9,018 bases of DNA from Paracoccaceae bacterium (GCA_026982275.1 JALSHK010000465.1:1-9018); one strand, 5' to 3'. Shown: positions 1 to 5,520, numbered from the stretch's first letter. The notes: generated from the sequence alone by a model not told the origin. Numbers and translations are program-made.

Positions 1-264
1 AATCGTGGCAAAGCTTGCGCCGCCGAGCATCAGGCCGCGCGGGGATAATTTCTCAAACATAACTCTTGTTCCTTTCCAAAATCCGCGCCCGTTCTCGGGG
101 CGGTTATGGGTAGGACGCGCGCCCTCATCCGATCCTTGGAAATTTTCCGAATTTTTCTCAAAAGCCGCCATGCCGGCCTGCAAAGCGGCCAATTTGGCCT
201 TGGCGCGGGGGGGCGGCACATCCTCTTGCAAGAGCGCTTTGAGCTTTTCAAGATCGTCACTCAT
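1..264 (-). CDS. vWA-type membrane protein, N-terminal fragment (probable sigma-factor partner)
   Basis: An open frame runs from an ATG at 264-262 to the left edge, giving exactly 88 codons with no stop. It starts MSDDLEKLKALLQEDVPPPR. The ATG overlaps the TGA of the sigma factor gene (ATGA, 4 nt), and GAGGAG about 11 nt upstream, inside that gene, can serve as the SD, so translation is probably coupled. Residues 1-75 are hydrophilic with charged and Pro/Ala-rich stretches. Hydrophobic residues begin near 77 (GLMLGGASFATI) and look like the start of a membrane helix cut off by the window. In Rhodobacterales, ECF sigma genes are often followed by membrane proteins with such an N-terminus and a C-terminal von Willebrand factor A domain (YfbK-like). 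That domain lies outside this window, so the vWA assignment rests on recall and context. A role in holding the sigma factor at the membrane is inference. Confidence 0.62.
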   Translation of the reverse strand, partial: MSDDLEKLKALLQEDVPPPRAKAKLAALQAGMAAFEKNSENFQGSDEGARPTHNRPENGRGFWKGTRVMFEKLSPRGLMLGGASFATI

Positions 265-803
265 TCCAGCATCTCCTCTGCTTGCGCCATCAGGCGGAGT
301 TCTTTCTTCACTTCGTTCATCCGCCAGCTTACCGAGCCTTCCTTTAGCCCCAGCACCTTGCCCGCCGCCGCATGGGTCATTTCCTCGCCCAGCACCAGCG
401 CAACCGTCTCGCGCAGCTCGGGCGAAAGCCGCCCCATGGCGCGGGAAAGCCAGCTCAGGCTTTCCTTTTTCTCCACAGCGGCCTCGCGCTGCATGATTTC
501 CACATCGCCCCAGCCCGTGGCAGCGCGGGCCTGCGCGCCGCGCTTGCGCATCAAATCCCGCCCTGCATTCACCACCACGCGGTAAAGCCAGCTTTCGAAT
601 TTGGCATCGCGGCGAAAACTGCCGAGCTTTTTGGGCAGGGCGGCGCAAATATCCTGCACCAGATCCTCGGCATCCGCCTGCTGCCCGAGCGTGCGATAGG
701 CCACCCGATACATCAGATCATAATGCCGCTCCAGCAGCGCATGAAACGCTTGCGCGCTGCCTGCGGCGGCCTCGGCTGCCAATATTTCGCTGCTCTTTTC
801 CAT
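261..803 (-). CDS. ECF-type RNA polymerase sigma factor (sigma-70 family)
   Basis: This 180-residue protein has the two-domain layout of extracytoplasmic-function sigma factors. Region 2 covers about residues 19-88, with the characteristic DAEDLVQDI segment at 44-52 (core RNA polymerase binding and -10 recognition) and FESWLYRVVVNAGRDLMRKR following. A short linker leads to region 4 at about 124-172, containing RLSPELRETVALVLGEE and a helix-turn-helix near 143-165 for -35 recognition. The start at 803 is preceded by AGGAC in the right place for a ribosome site. The stop overlaps the ATG of the downstream membrane protein gene, a layout typical of a sigma factor co-expressed with its regulator. 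I do not recognise a specific ECF group and see no convincing GGAAC-type autoregulatory promoter upstream. Length is normal for the family and the frame is intact. Confidence 0.9.
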   Translation of the reverse strand: MEKSSEILAAEAAAGSAQAFHALLERHYDLMYRVAYRTLGQQADAEDLVQDICAALPKKLGSFRRDAKFESWLYRVVVNAGRDLMRKRGAQARAATGWGDVEIMQREAAVEKKESLSWLSRAMGRLSPELRETVALVLGEEMTHAAAGKVLGLKEGSVSWRMNEVKKELRLMAQAEEMLE

Positions 804-871
804 ATGTCCTGACTGTATGACGCATGCGCTGCCTCAATCCTTGGCAGAAAAACGCAAAAATAGGAAGCGCG

Positions 872-1852
872 CTAAACTGTCAGGGTGATTTTGCCGATAT
901 GCTCGGGGCTTTCAATGCGGGCATGGGCTGCGCTGGCCTCCTCCAGCGGGAAGCTCTGATCCATGATCGGGCGGATCTTTCCCGAGGCCAGCAGCGGCCA
1001 GACGCGCGCATTTAGCGCTTCGGCAATCTCGGCCTTGGCCTGATCGGATTGCGGCCGCAGGGTGGCCCCCGTAATCTCCAGACGTTTCATCATGATCCGG
1101 GCGAAATTCAGCTCGGCTTTGGCCCCGCCGAGAAAGGCGATCATCACCAAGCGGCCCTCCAGCGCCAGCGCGCGGATATTGCGCGGAATATAAGCGCCGC
1201 CCACCATATCAAGGATCAAATCCACCCCGCGCCCATGGGTGATGCGCCTGATCTCCTCGCCAAAATCCTGGGTTTTGTAGTTGATGGCGGCTTCGGCCCC
1301 GAGGCTTTCACATAGCGCGCATTTTTCGTCGCTGCCTGCGGTGGTAAATACCCGCGCGCCAAAAGCATGGGCGAGCTGGATCGCGGTGGTGCCAATGCCC
1401 GAGCTGCCGCCATGCACCAGAAAGCTTTCGCCCGCCTGCAAGCGCCCGCGCATAAATACCGTGCTCCAGACGGTGAAATAGGTTTCACACAGGGCGGCGG
1501 CCTCTACCATGCTCAGGCCATCGGGGACGGGCAGGGCGTGGTCTTGGTGGGTGGTGGCGAATTCGGCATAGCCGCCACCGGGGAGCAGGGCGCAAACCTT
1601 ATCCCCCACCTGCCAGCGGGTGACGCCTTGGCCAATGGCCACCACCTCGCCCGAAGCCTCCAGCCCCGGCAGGTCAGACGCGCCTTCGGGCGGATCATAA
1701 GCGCCCGCGCGCTGGAGCGCATCGGGGCGGTTCACCCCGGCGGCCTCGATCTTGATCAGGATTTCCTCATTTAGCGGCTTCGGCACGGGGCGCTGGCACA
1801 GGGCCAGCACCTCGGGGCCGCCGGCCTTCGTGATCTCGACCGCGCGCATCAT
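872..1852 (-). CDS. NAD(P)H:quinone oxidoreductase, PIG3/zeta-crystallin family (MDR superfamily)
   Basis: This 326-residue protein is a full-length medium-chain dehydrogenase/reductase lacking the zinc-binding cysteine cluster of alcohol dehydrogenases. The N-terminal GroES-like domain (about 1-120) carries NRPDALQRAG (41-50), a signature of the PIG3-type subgroup, and LPGLEASGEV (61-70). The Rossmann domain has the nucleotide-binding loop GGSSGIG at 148-154, and ATLRPQS follows at 263-269. The family reduces quinones or related alpha,beta-unsaturated carbonyls with NADPH in the cytoplasm. The start codon ATG (1852-1850) shares one base with the TAA of the aminotransferase gene (TAATG). An alternative in-frame ATG follows directly, so the first Met is uncertain by one residue. 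No strong SD is visible, consistent with coupled translation as the last gene of the COQ9 operon. The physiological substrate cannot be read from sequence. Confidence 0.9.
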   Translation of the reverse strand: MMRAVEITKAGGPEVLALCQRPVPKPLNEEILIKIEAAGVNRPDALQRAGAYDPPEGASDLPGLEASGEVVAIGQGVTRWQVGDKVCALLPGGGYAEFATTHQDHALPVPDGLSMVEAAALCETYFTVWSTVFMRGRLQAGESFLVHGGSSGIGTTAIQLAHAFGARVFTTAGSDEKCALCESLGAEAAINYKTQDFGEEIRRITHGRGVDLILDMVGGAYIPRNIRALALEGRLVMIAFLGGAKAELNFARIMMKRLEITGATLRPQSDQAKAEIAEALNARVWPLLASGKIRPIMDQSFPLEEASAAHARIESPEHIGKITLTV

Positions 1853-2718
1853 TAGCGGATCGCCGGTTTGGACTCGGCATAATCCAGATAAAGCTGGCGC
1901 ACCATCAGGCCCTGCCCGGTGGGCAGCTCGCGATCCTCAAAGCGGGTCACGACCTGCACTTTATTGGCGTTGCCGGTCACGAAGATCTCGTCGGCATTGG
2001 CAAAATCTTCCACGGTCAGGCTCTTCTCGATCACCTCGTGGCCCGCCGCTGCCAACAGCTTGATCACCCGCTGGCGGGTGATGCCATTCAGGAAAGTGCC
2101 ATTGGGCACAGGGGTGTAATACACGCCGTCTTTGATAAAAAACGCATTGGTGGATGCGGTTTCGGCAACATGGCCGTCCAGATCCAGCGACAGCGCATTG
2201 TTAAAGCCGCGCGAAACGGCCTCGCGCAGGATCCGGCCATTATTGGGGTAAAGGCAGGCGGCTTTGGCCTCGGTCAGGGCGGTATCCTGATGCGGACGCT
2301 TGAAGGGGCTGACGGTGAGGGAAAACGGGCCGGGCTTGGACATCGGCAGGGATTCAAGCACAATCGCGATCTCGGTGGAGTCCGGATCGGCATCAATGAA
2401 ACTTGCCGAACCTTCGGTGGACCACATCATCGGGCGCAGATAAAGATCAACCCCGCGTGGAAAATTGCGGATGCCGTTCTGGATGATCTGGCGGATTTCG
2501 GCGGCGGAATAGGGGCTGGCAAGGCCCATGGCGCTGGCCGAGCGCACCACGCGCTCGCAATGCAGCATGAGGTCTGGCGCATAGCCATTCATCAGGCGGG
2601 CACCGTCAAATACCAGCGTGCCTTGCCATGTGGCATGGTCTGCCGAGCCGAGAATGGGCAGATTGGCCTGTGTCCAGTCGCCTTTGAACCATGTCCAAAT
2701 ATCTGTTCCAATTGCCAT
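1852..2718 (-). CDS. Class IV PLP aminotransferase, branched-chain amino acid aminotransferase type
   Basis: This 288-residue enzyme has the fold-type IV layout. DLYLRPMMW lies at 91-99, where IlvE proteins carry their substrate-site Arg. The predicted PLP Schiff-base lysine is K152 in EAKAACLYPNNGR. DGHVAETASTNAFFIKDGV (181-199) contains the conserved Glu (E186) that contacts the PLP ring nitrogen, and NGITRQRVIKL follows near 211. This matches the order of motifs in E. coli IlvE, although the lysine neighbourhood differs from the usual AKxGGNY. The family transfers amino groups between branched-chain amino acids and 2-oxoglutarate; some relatives are D-amino acid aminotransferases or aminodeoxychorismate lyases. 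An AGGAG site overlaps the end of the COQ9 gene 3 nt upstream, so the two are almost certainly co-transcribed. The placement between COQ9 and a quinone reductase, away from ilv genes, suggests a paralogue rather than the main biosynthetic IlvE (inference). Confidence 0.85.
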   Translation of the reverse strand: MAIGTDIWTWFKGDWTQANLPILGSADHATWQGTLVFDGARLMNGYAPDLMLHCERVVRSASAMGLASPYSAAEIRQIIQNGIRNFPRGVDLYLRPMMWSTEGSASFIDADPDSTEIAIVLESLPMSKPGPFSLTVSPFKRPHQDTALTEAKAACLYPNNGRILREAVSRGFNNALSLDLDGHVAETASTNAFFIKDGVYYTPVPNGTFLNGITRQRVIKLLAAAGHEVIEKSLTVEDFANADEIFVTGNANKVQVVTRFEDRELPTGQGLMVRQLYLDYAESKPAIR

Positions 2719-2721
2719 GTT

Positions 2722-3417
2722 TTACTCCTGATTATGTATTTTTCCCGGAAGGTCATCCGGGGCTTCGGGGGCTTTGATGTGCTCGAACATCTTGCCGAAA
2801 GTTGCGCCGAATTGCTGGCCCAGCGGGCTGTTGCGAAAGCGGGCTTTGGTTTTTTCAAAACTCATCACATTGGCGATGCGGCGGTCAATAAAGGCCTCGG
2901 TTTCGCCCGCCTCGTCGCCCAGCCAGAATAGCACACAGGCGGAATAAACCGCGCTCAGCGTCAGGCGCTTGGTATACCAGTTATAATCGCGCGAGGTATC
3001 GCCCAGGCTTTCCCAGATCGCATCGGCGGTATGCCACAGCGCCCGCGTGCCGTCACCGGCATTTTGCGGCAGGGCAAAAAACGCCATGGCGCGGCGGACG
3101 GCCTCTTTATCGGCCAGCTCCAAGCGCAGCGAAATGGCCTTGGCGACGCGCTCGGAATAGCGCATTTCTGAAAGGTCCAGTTCGGCCATGGCTTTGCGCA
3201 TATCGGCATCGCCCTGATAGTGATAGCCCAGCGCCAGATCCAGCGGGCCACGGGGGAAGGCAAGCCTGGCCAGCCCCGCGTCCACCCCCGAATCGGCAAT
3301 CGCGGCTTTAAGCGTGGTATCGGACCAGCCGTCAAACATGACATGCGGCAGCGCGGCGTCTATCACCGCGCGTGTCGCCTCGGCCAAATGCTCCTGCTCT
3401 GATTTCTTTTTGGCCAT
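2722..3417 (-). CDS. coq9: COQ9-family ubiquinone biosynthesis protein
   Basis: This 231-residue protein matches the alphaproteobacterial and mitochondrial COQ9 family. The N-terminal part (about 5-60) is the TetR-like helix-turn-helix fold characteristic of the family, around FDGWSDTTLKAAIADSGVD. The C-terminal half holds the strongest signature, RDYNWYTKRLTLSAVYSACV (143-162), followed by LFWLGD, the hydrophobic helices that in COQ9 bind lipid and quinone intermediates. COQ9 assists the hydroxylase COQ7 and the ubiquinone biosynthetic complex at the membrane. The ATG at 3417 is preferred over an upstream in-frame ATG at 3471 because AGGGGG lies about 8 nt before it and the 18-residue extension is not family-like. 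It is the first gene of a three-gene minus-strand operon and is divergent from rpsU, an arrangement I associate with Rhodobacterales. Confidence 0.92.
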   Translation of the reverse strand: MAKKKSEQEHLAEATRAVIDAALPHVMFDGWSDTTLKAAIADSGVDAGLARLAFPRGPLDLALGYHYQGDADMRKAMAELDLSEMRYSERVAKAISLRLELADKEAVRRAMAFFALPQNAGDGTRALWHTADAIWESLGDTSRDYNWYTKRLTLSAVYSACVLFWLGDEAGETEAFIDRRIANVMSFEKTKARFRNSPLGQQFGATFGKMFEHIKAPEAPDDLPGKIHNQE

Positions 3418-3507
3418 GATCGGCCCCCTAGACAATTTCCTGCCCTCTTGGTATAGAGCGGCTTCCTGCAATTATGCAACACTGATTAGAAAGGTGGTGA
3501 CTACACC
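3418..3507. promoter_or_regulatory. Divergent COQ9/rpsU intergenic promoter region
   Basis: These 90 nt separate two divergent starts and must hold both 5' ends. A weak minus-strand candidate for COQ9 is TTGCAT (3479-3474) and TATACC (3455-3450) with 18 nt between. A weak plus-strand candidate for rpsU is TTGGTA (3448-3453), 17 nt, ATTATG (3471-3476). They overlap, so initiation in the two directions could interfere. Each box matches the sigma-70 consensus at only three or four positions, so the exact sites are tentative. Confidence 0.35.
3488..3500 (+). promoter_or_regulatory. Extended Shine-Dalgarno sequence of rpsU
   Basis: AGAAAGGTGGTGA matches the complement of the alphaproteobacterial 16S rRNA 3' tail (AGAAAGGAGGTGA) at 12 of 13 positions, with 7 nt to the rpsU ATG. 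This is much longer than the other SD sites in the window, which match 4-7 nt. It fixes the rpsU start and may matter for autoregulation by bS21, which sits next to the anti-SD on the ribosome. Confidence 0.8.
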
Positions 3508-3714
3508 ATGCAGGTAATGGTTCGAGACAACAATGTCGATCAGGCGCTTCGCGCTCTGAAGAAAAAGCTCCAGCGTGAAGGCGTTTTTCGTGAAATGAAG
3601 CTCAAGCAACATTTCGAGAAGCCTTCCATCCGCAAAGCCCGTGAAAAGGCCGAAGCGGTTCGGCGCGCCCGTAAACTCGCACGCAAGAAATTGCAGCGTG
3701 AGGGGATGCTCTGA
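3508..3714 (+). CDS. rpsU: 30S ribosomal protein S21 (bS21)
   Basis: This 68-residue, strongly basic protein matches bS21 over its full length. It begins MQVMVRDNNVDQALRALKKK and continues with LQREGVFREMKLKQHFEKPS and a long Arg/Lys/Ala helix ending in RKKLQREGML. bS21 binds the 30S platform next to the 16S rRNA 3' end and helps mRNA base-pairing during initiation. The start is supported by a near-perfect SD (3488-3500). It is divergent from the COQ9 operon and followed after 7 nt by a palindromic element and then a rho-independent terminator, so it is probably a monocistronic, highly expressed transcript. The frame is intact and of normal length. Confidence 0.98.
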   Translation: MQVMVRDNNVDQALRALKKKLQREGVFREMKLKQHFEKPSIRKAREKAEAVRRARKLARKKLQREGML

Positions 3715-3721
3715 GTTTGAA

Positions 3722-3764
3722 GCGCGATCCGAAAAGCGGATACCGGTTTTCGGGTAAATTGCGC
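3722..3764. repeat. REP-like extragenic palindrome downstream of rpsU
   Basis: The inner arms CCGAAAAGCGG (3729-3739) and CCGGTTTTCGG (3743-3753) form an 11-bp stem with one mismatch around an ATA loop. Outer segments GCGCGAT (3722-3728) and ATTGCGC (3758-3764) can extend it with one G:U pair. The pattern of CCGAAAA and TTTTCGG arms in a gene-end spacer resembles palindromic repeats scattered through alphaproteobacterial genomes. No U-run follows, so it is unlikely to be the terminator itself. It may stabilise the rpsU 3' end (inference). Confidence 0.6.
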
Positions 3765-3797
3765 GTCAGATAGGATGCTGACCGTTAAGTAGTTATT

Positions 3798-3830
3798 AAC
3801 CTCCGTTGGCAACTGCGGGGGTTATTTTTT
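3798..3830 (+). terminator. Rho-independent terminator after rpsU
   Basis: AACCTCCG (3798-3805) pairs with CGGGGGTT (3816-3823) in an 8-bp stem with one G:U pair and a 10-nt loop. It is followed by A and six Ts (3825-3830). This is the best terminator in the window and should end the rpsU transcript. Its T-run directly abuts the SD of the phosphoesterase gene, which raises the question of how that gene is transcribed. Confidence 0.75.
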
Positions 3831-3841
3831 GGGAGAGGCTT

Positions 3842-4594
3842 ATGAGCAAGACGGACGGATACAGAATCTACGCCATTGGCGACATCCACGGCTGCCTCGC
3901 GGCGCTTGAGGAAATGCAGGCGCGGATCAAGGCCGATCTGGTCGCGCATCCCCACCCCAAACCGCTGGTGATCTATCTCGGGGATTATATGGATCGAGGG
4001 CCCGATTGCCGCGGGGTGCTGGAAAACCTGATGCAGGCCAGCACGCCCGCGCTTCCGGCTCGCTTTCTCTATGGCAATCATGACAGCTACCCCAAGCTTT
4101 ATTTGCAGGATCCGCTAGGCCTGCATGGCTGCGCTTTTCACTGGCTGGAGCCGGTGATGGGCGGGCAGATAACGCTGGAAAGCTACGGCGCATGGGGCGC
4201 TACGCCGGAAAAGGCCGAGGCATTTTGCGAGGCGTTTCGCGATGTATATCCGCAAGCGCATTATGACTGGCTCGAGGGCTGCGAACGCTCTATCCGGATT
4301 GGCGGGTATTTCTTTGCCCATGCCGGGGTGAACCCCGGGCGATCGCTGGAGGATCAGGATGAATATGACCTGATATGGATCCGCAAGCCGTTTTTGAGCT
4401 TTAAGGGTGATTTCGGCGCGGTGGTGGTGCATGGGCATACGCCGGTGCGAGAGGTGGAAAACCACGGGAACCGGATAGCGGTGGATACCGGCGCGGTATT
4501 CGGCCGGAAGCTTTCTTGCCTGGTGCTGGAAGGCGACATGCAGGCCCTGCTATCGCCTACTGGTCGCGCCGATTGTCCCGTGCATTCAGAATGA
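3842..4594 (+). CDS. PPP-type metallophosphoesterase (Ser/Thr protein phosphatase or diadenosine tetraphosphatase-like)
   Basis: This 250-residue protein contains every calcineurin-like metallophosphoesterase motif in order: GDIHG at 13-17, GDYMDRG at 47-53, GNHD at 78-81, AHAG with H160, and HGHT at 197-200. These supply the Asp, His and Asn ligands of a dinuclear metal site. The GDxxDRG motif places it in the PPP branch, whose bacterial members are protein phosphatases or symmetrical Ap4A hydrolases; substrate cannot be assigned from sequence. No signal peptide or membrane segment is seen, so it is presumably cytoplasmic. The ATG at 3842 is chosen because GGAGAGG lies 4-10 nt before it; a longer in-frame start at 3806 would place the rpsU terminator inside the gene. 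No convincing promoter lies between that terminator and this start, so transcription is from within the 3715-3797 spacer or by read-through. Confidence 0.9.
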   Translation: MSKTDGYRIYAIGDIHGCLAALEEMQARIKADLVAHPHPKPLVIYLGDYMDRGPDCRGVLENLMQASTPALPARFLYGNHDSYPKLYLQDPLGLHGCAFHWLEPVMGGQITLESYGAWGATPEKAEAFCEAFRDVYPQAHYDWLEGCERSIRIGGYFFAHAGVNPGRSLEDQDEYDLIWIRKPFLSFKGDFGAVVVHGHTPVREVENHGNRIAVDTGAVFGRKLSCLVLEGDMQALLSPTGRADCPVHSE

Positions 4595-4654
4595 ACAGGC
4601 GCTGTGCGAAAGCTCCATAGCGCGATCAGTGCCATATTGGCTACTGGAGGGGGA

Positions 4655-4729
4655 ATGATGAATGCAGTCTTTTGGCGGCTTTCGCAGGGCAACAGCCATT
4701 TCCAAAGCTATAGAGCAAATCCAATTTGA
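4655..4729 (+). CDS. Possible 24-residue small ORF
   Basis: A strong SD (GGAGGGGG, 4646-4653) is followed immediately by two consecutive ATGs and a 24-codon frame beginning MMNAVFWRLSQGNSHF and ending at TGA 4727-4729. The spacing to the first ATG is only one nucleotide, four to the second, which is tight for initiation. The stop lies inside the palindromic repeat at 4712-4742. No family is recognised and the peptide has no clear membrane helix. It could be a chance ORF. Confidence 0.2.
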   Translation: MMNAVFWRLSQGNSHFQSYRANPI

Positions 4730-4742
4730 TTGGATGCGCTTT
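4712..4742. repeat. Extragenic palindromic repeat
   Basis: ATCCAAT (4719-4725) and ATTGGAT (4729-4735) form a perfect 7-bp stem around a TTG loop. Flanks AGAGCAA and GCGCTTT extend the symmetry so that 11 of 14 positions per arm are complementary. The AGAGC and GCGCTTT ends resemble palindromes common in alphaproteobacterial intergenic DNA. It is not the same sequence as the element at 3722-3764, although both flank the phosphoesterase gene. Confidence 0.55.
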
Positions 4743-4833
4743 AACACGCCCCTCTCCTCGCGCTCCAGATCGCTTTGTATTGATGGCTTCCCGGAATTCT
4801 TCCGGTCCTGCTGTATCCAGTGGCTCAACGTTG

Positions 4834-4864
4834 AAAAGCCAGCCCCAGAATCAGCCGCTGGGGC
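4834..4864 (-). terminator. Probable terminator of the lipoprotein transcript
   Basis: Read on the minus strand, GCCCCAG (4864-4858) pairs with CTGGGGC (4848-4842) in a perfect 7-bp stem with a 9-nt loop. It is followed by TGGC and four Ts (4837-4834). It lies about 65 nt beyond the lipoprotein stop. The U-run is short and interrupted, so termination may be modest. Confidence 0.45.
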
Positions 4865-4878
4865 CAGTTATTGCCTGC

Positions 4879-4906
4879 CAGACAACTCCGGTTATAAAAA
4901 TATAAT
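4879..4906 (+). promoter_or_regulatory. Possible plus-strand promoter facing the lipoprotein gene
   Basis: A perfect TATAAT lies at 4901-4906, with CAGACA (4879-4884; four of six matches to TTGACA) 16 nt upstream. Transcription from here would run antisense into the 3' end of the lipoprotein gene. The local sequence is AT-rich in a GC-rich background, so the -10 match may be by chance. Confidence 0.3.
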
Positions 4907-4929
4907 GAACAGGGTAGTCTGCGGAGGGC

Positions 4930-5520
4930 TTAGTCGGTGCGGTAGTTCTGGCCGATATCGTTTTCGCGCACTTCGCTGGTTTCAATACCCGGAATATTGG
5001 CAACCCGCTTCATGATGGCGCTCGGGAAAAATGTAGGCCGAATATCGGCGAATTGCGGAAAATCGTTCAACACATCCGATATGGCGGTCGCACACCACAG
5101 CTTGGGCACCGAGCCGCGCGCAATCGAAGCGGCGATCATCGCATCGGCCTGCTCAAGGGTGATCTCGAGCTTTTGCACCTTCACATAATAGCCAAAGCGC
5201 GCGTGGTAGGAATTGTAATAATCCGCATAACGGGGGGTTACGCCATAAACCACGTCATCGCGCCGTGGCAATGCGCTATGGCGGAACGAACCGGCAGGAT
5301 CATAGATGATTTGCTGGGAGCCGTTGATCAGCAGAGCCGAATGCTCGCCAAATTCGCTGCGATCATTGACCATGGTCAGCAGGGTGATAGAGGCCGGAGC
5401 CGGATTGGCGACGCGCGAAGCCGCAATTTCTTCGGGCAATGCGGTGCCGGCATTGGGATTAACGCAACCCGATATAAACAGGCTGATCCCGAGGAAAAGA
5501 GCTATCGCCGGTATGCGCAT
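4930..5520 (-). CDS. Predicted lipoprotein with possible permuted NlpC/P60-like (papain-type) fold
   Basis: This 196-residue protein starts with a lipoprotein signal peptide: a short basic N-terminus, a hydrophobic stretch and the lipobox ISGC with C19 as the acylation site. The mature protein is therefore periplasmic and membrane-anchored. Two segments look catalytic: EHSALLI with H60, followed by YDPAGSF (73-79), and KLWCATAISDVL with C143. A His in a short beta-strand preceding a Cys at a helix start is the order of circularly permuted NlpC/P60 (YiiX/YaeF/LRAT-like) cysteine hydrolases. FFPSAI near 164-169 follows. A role as amidase, peptidase or acyltransferase is inference. The ATG at 5520 has GAGG about 8 nt upstream. 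It lies 12 nt after the stop of the cytochrome oxidase subunit IV gene, so the two are probably co-transcribed. I recall similar uncharacterised proteins in Rhodobacterales but no name. Confidence 0.78.
   Translation of the reverse strand: MRIPAIALFLGISLFISGCVNPNAGTALPEEIAASRVANPAPASITLLTMVNDRSEFGEHSALLINGSQQIIYDPAGSFRHSALPRRDDVVYGVTPRYADYYNSYHARFGYYVKVQKLEITLEQADAMIAASIARGSVPKLWCATAISDVLNDFPQFADIRPTFFPSAIMKRVANIPGIETSEVRENDIGQNYRTD

Larger units (their letters stand above)
4595..4929. other. 335-nt largely non-coding spacer between convergent genes
   Basis: This gap separates the 3' ends of the phosphoesterase (plus strand) and the lipoprotein (minus strand). It contains a palindromic repeat (4712-4742), a possible 24-codon ORF (4655-4729), a terminator-like hairpin (4834-4864) and an AT-rich stretch with a consensus -10 box (4901-4906). 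Longer open frames on both strands have no family character, and one runs antisense into the lipoprotein gene, so I do not call them genes. I see no tRNA, known RNA or insertion-sequence remnant. Confidence 0.6.

Noticed and set aside
30..260. 76-codon minus-strand frame at the left edge
   Set aside because: It is in a different frame from the ATGA-coupled membrane protein, has Arg/Pro/Cys-rich shadow composition and no SD.
804..871. ECF-type autoregulatory promoter upstream of the sigma factor
   Set aside because: A GGATT and a CGTC can be found but only 13 nt apart, too close compared with the usual 16-17 nt, and the -35 box is not GGAAC.
3418..3471. 18-residue extension of COQ9 from the ATG at 3471
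   Set aside because: It covers the AGGGGG ribosome site and the promoter region, and MAKKK at 3417 is a more typical family start.
3806..3841. 12-codon upstream start of the phosphoesterase
   Set aside because: It would start inside the rpsU terminator hairpin, whereas the ATG at 3842 has a clear GGAGAGG site.
4586..4828. 80-codon minus-strand open frame in the spacer
   Set aside because: It overlaps the end of the phosphoesterase gene, translates the palindromic repeat and has no family character.
4662..5015. 117-codon plus-strand open frame through the spacer into the lipoprotein 3' end
   Set aside because: It is antisense to a well-supported gene over its last third, includes the palindrome, has no SD at its own ATG and no recognisable domain.
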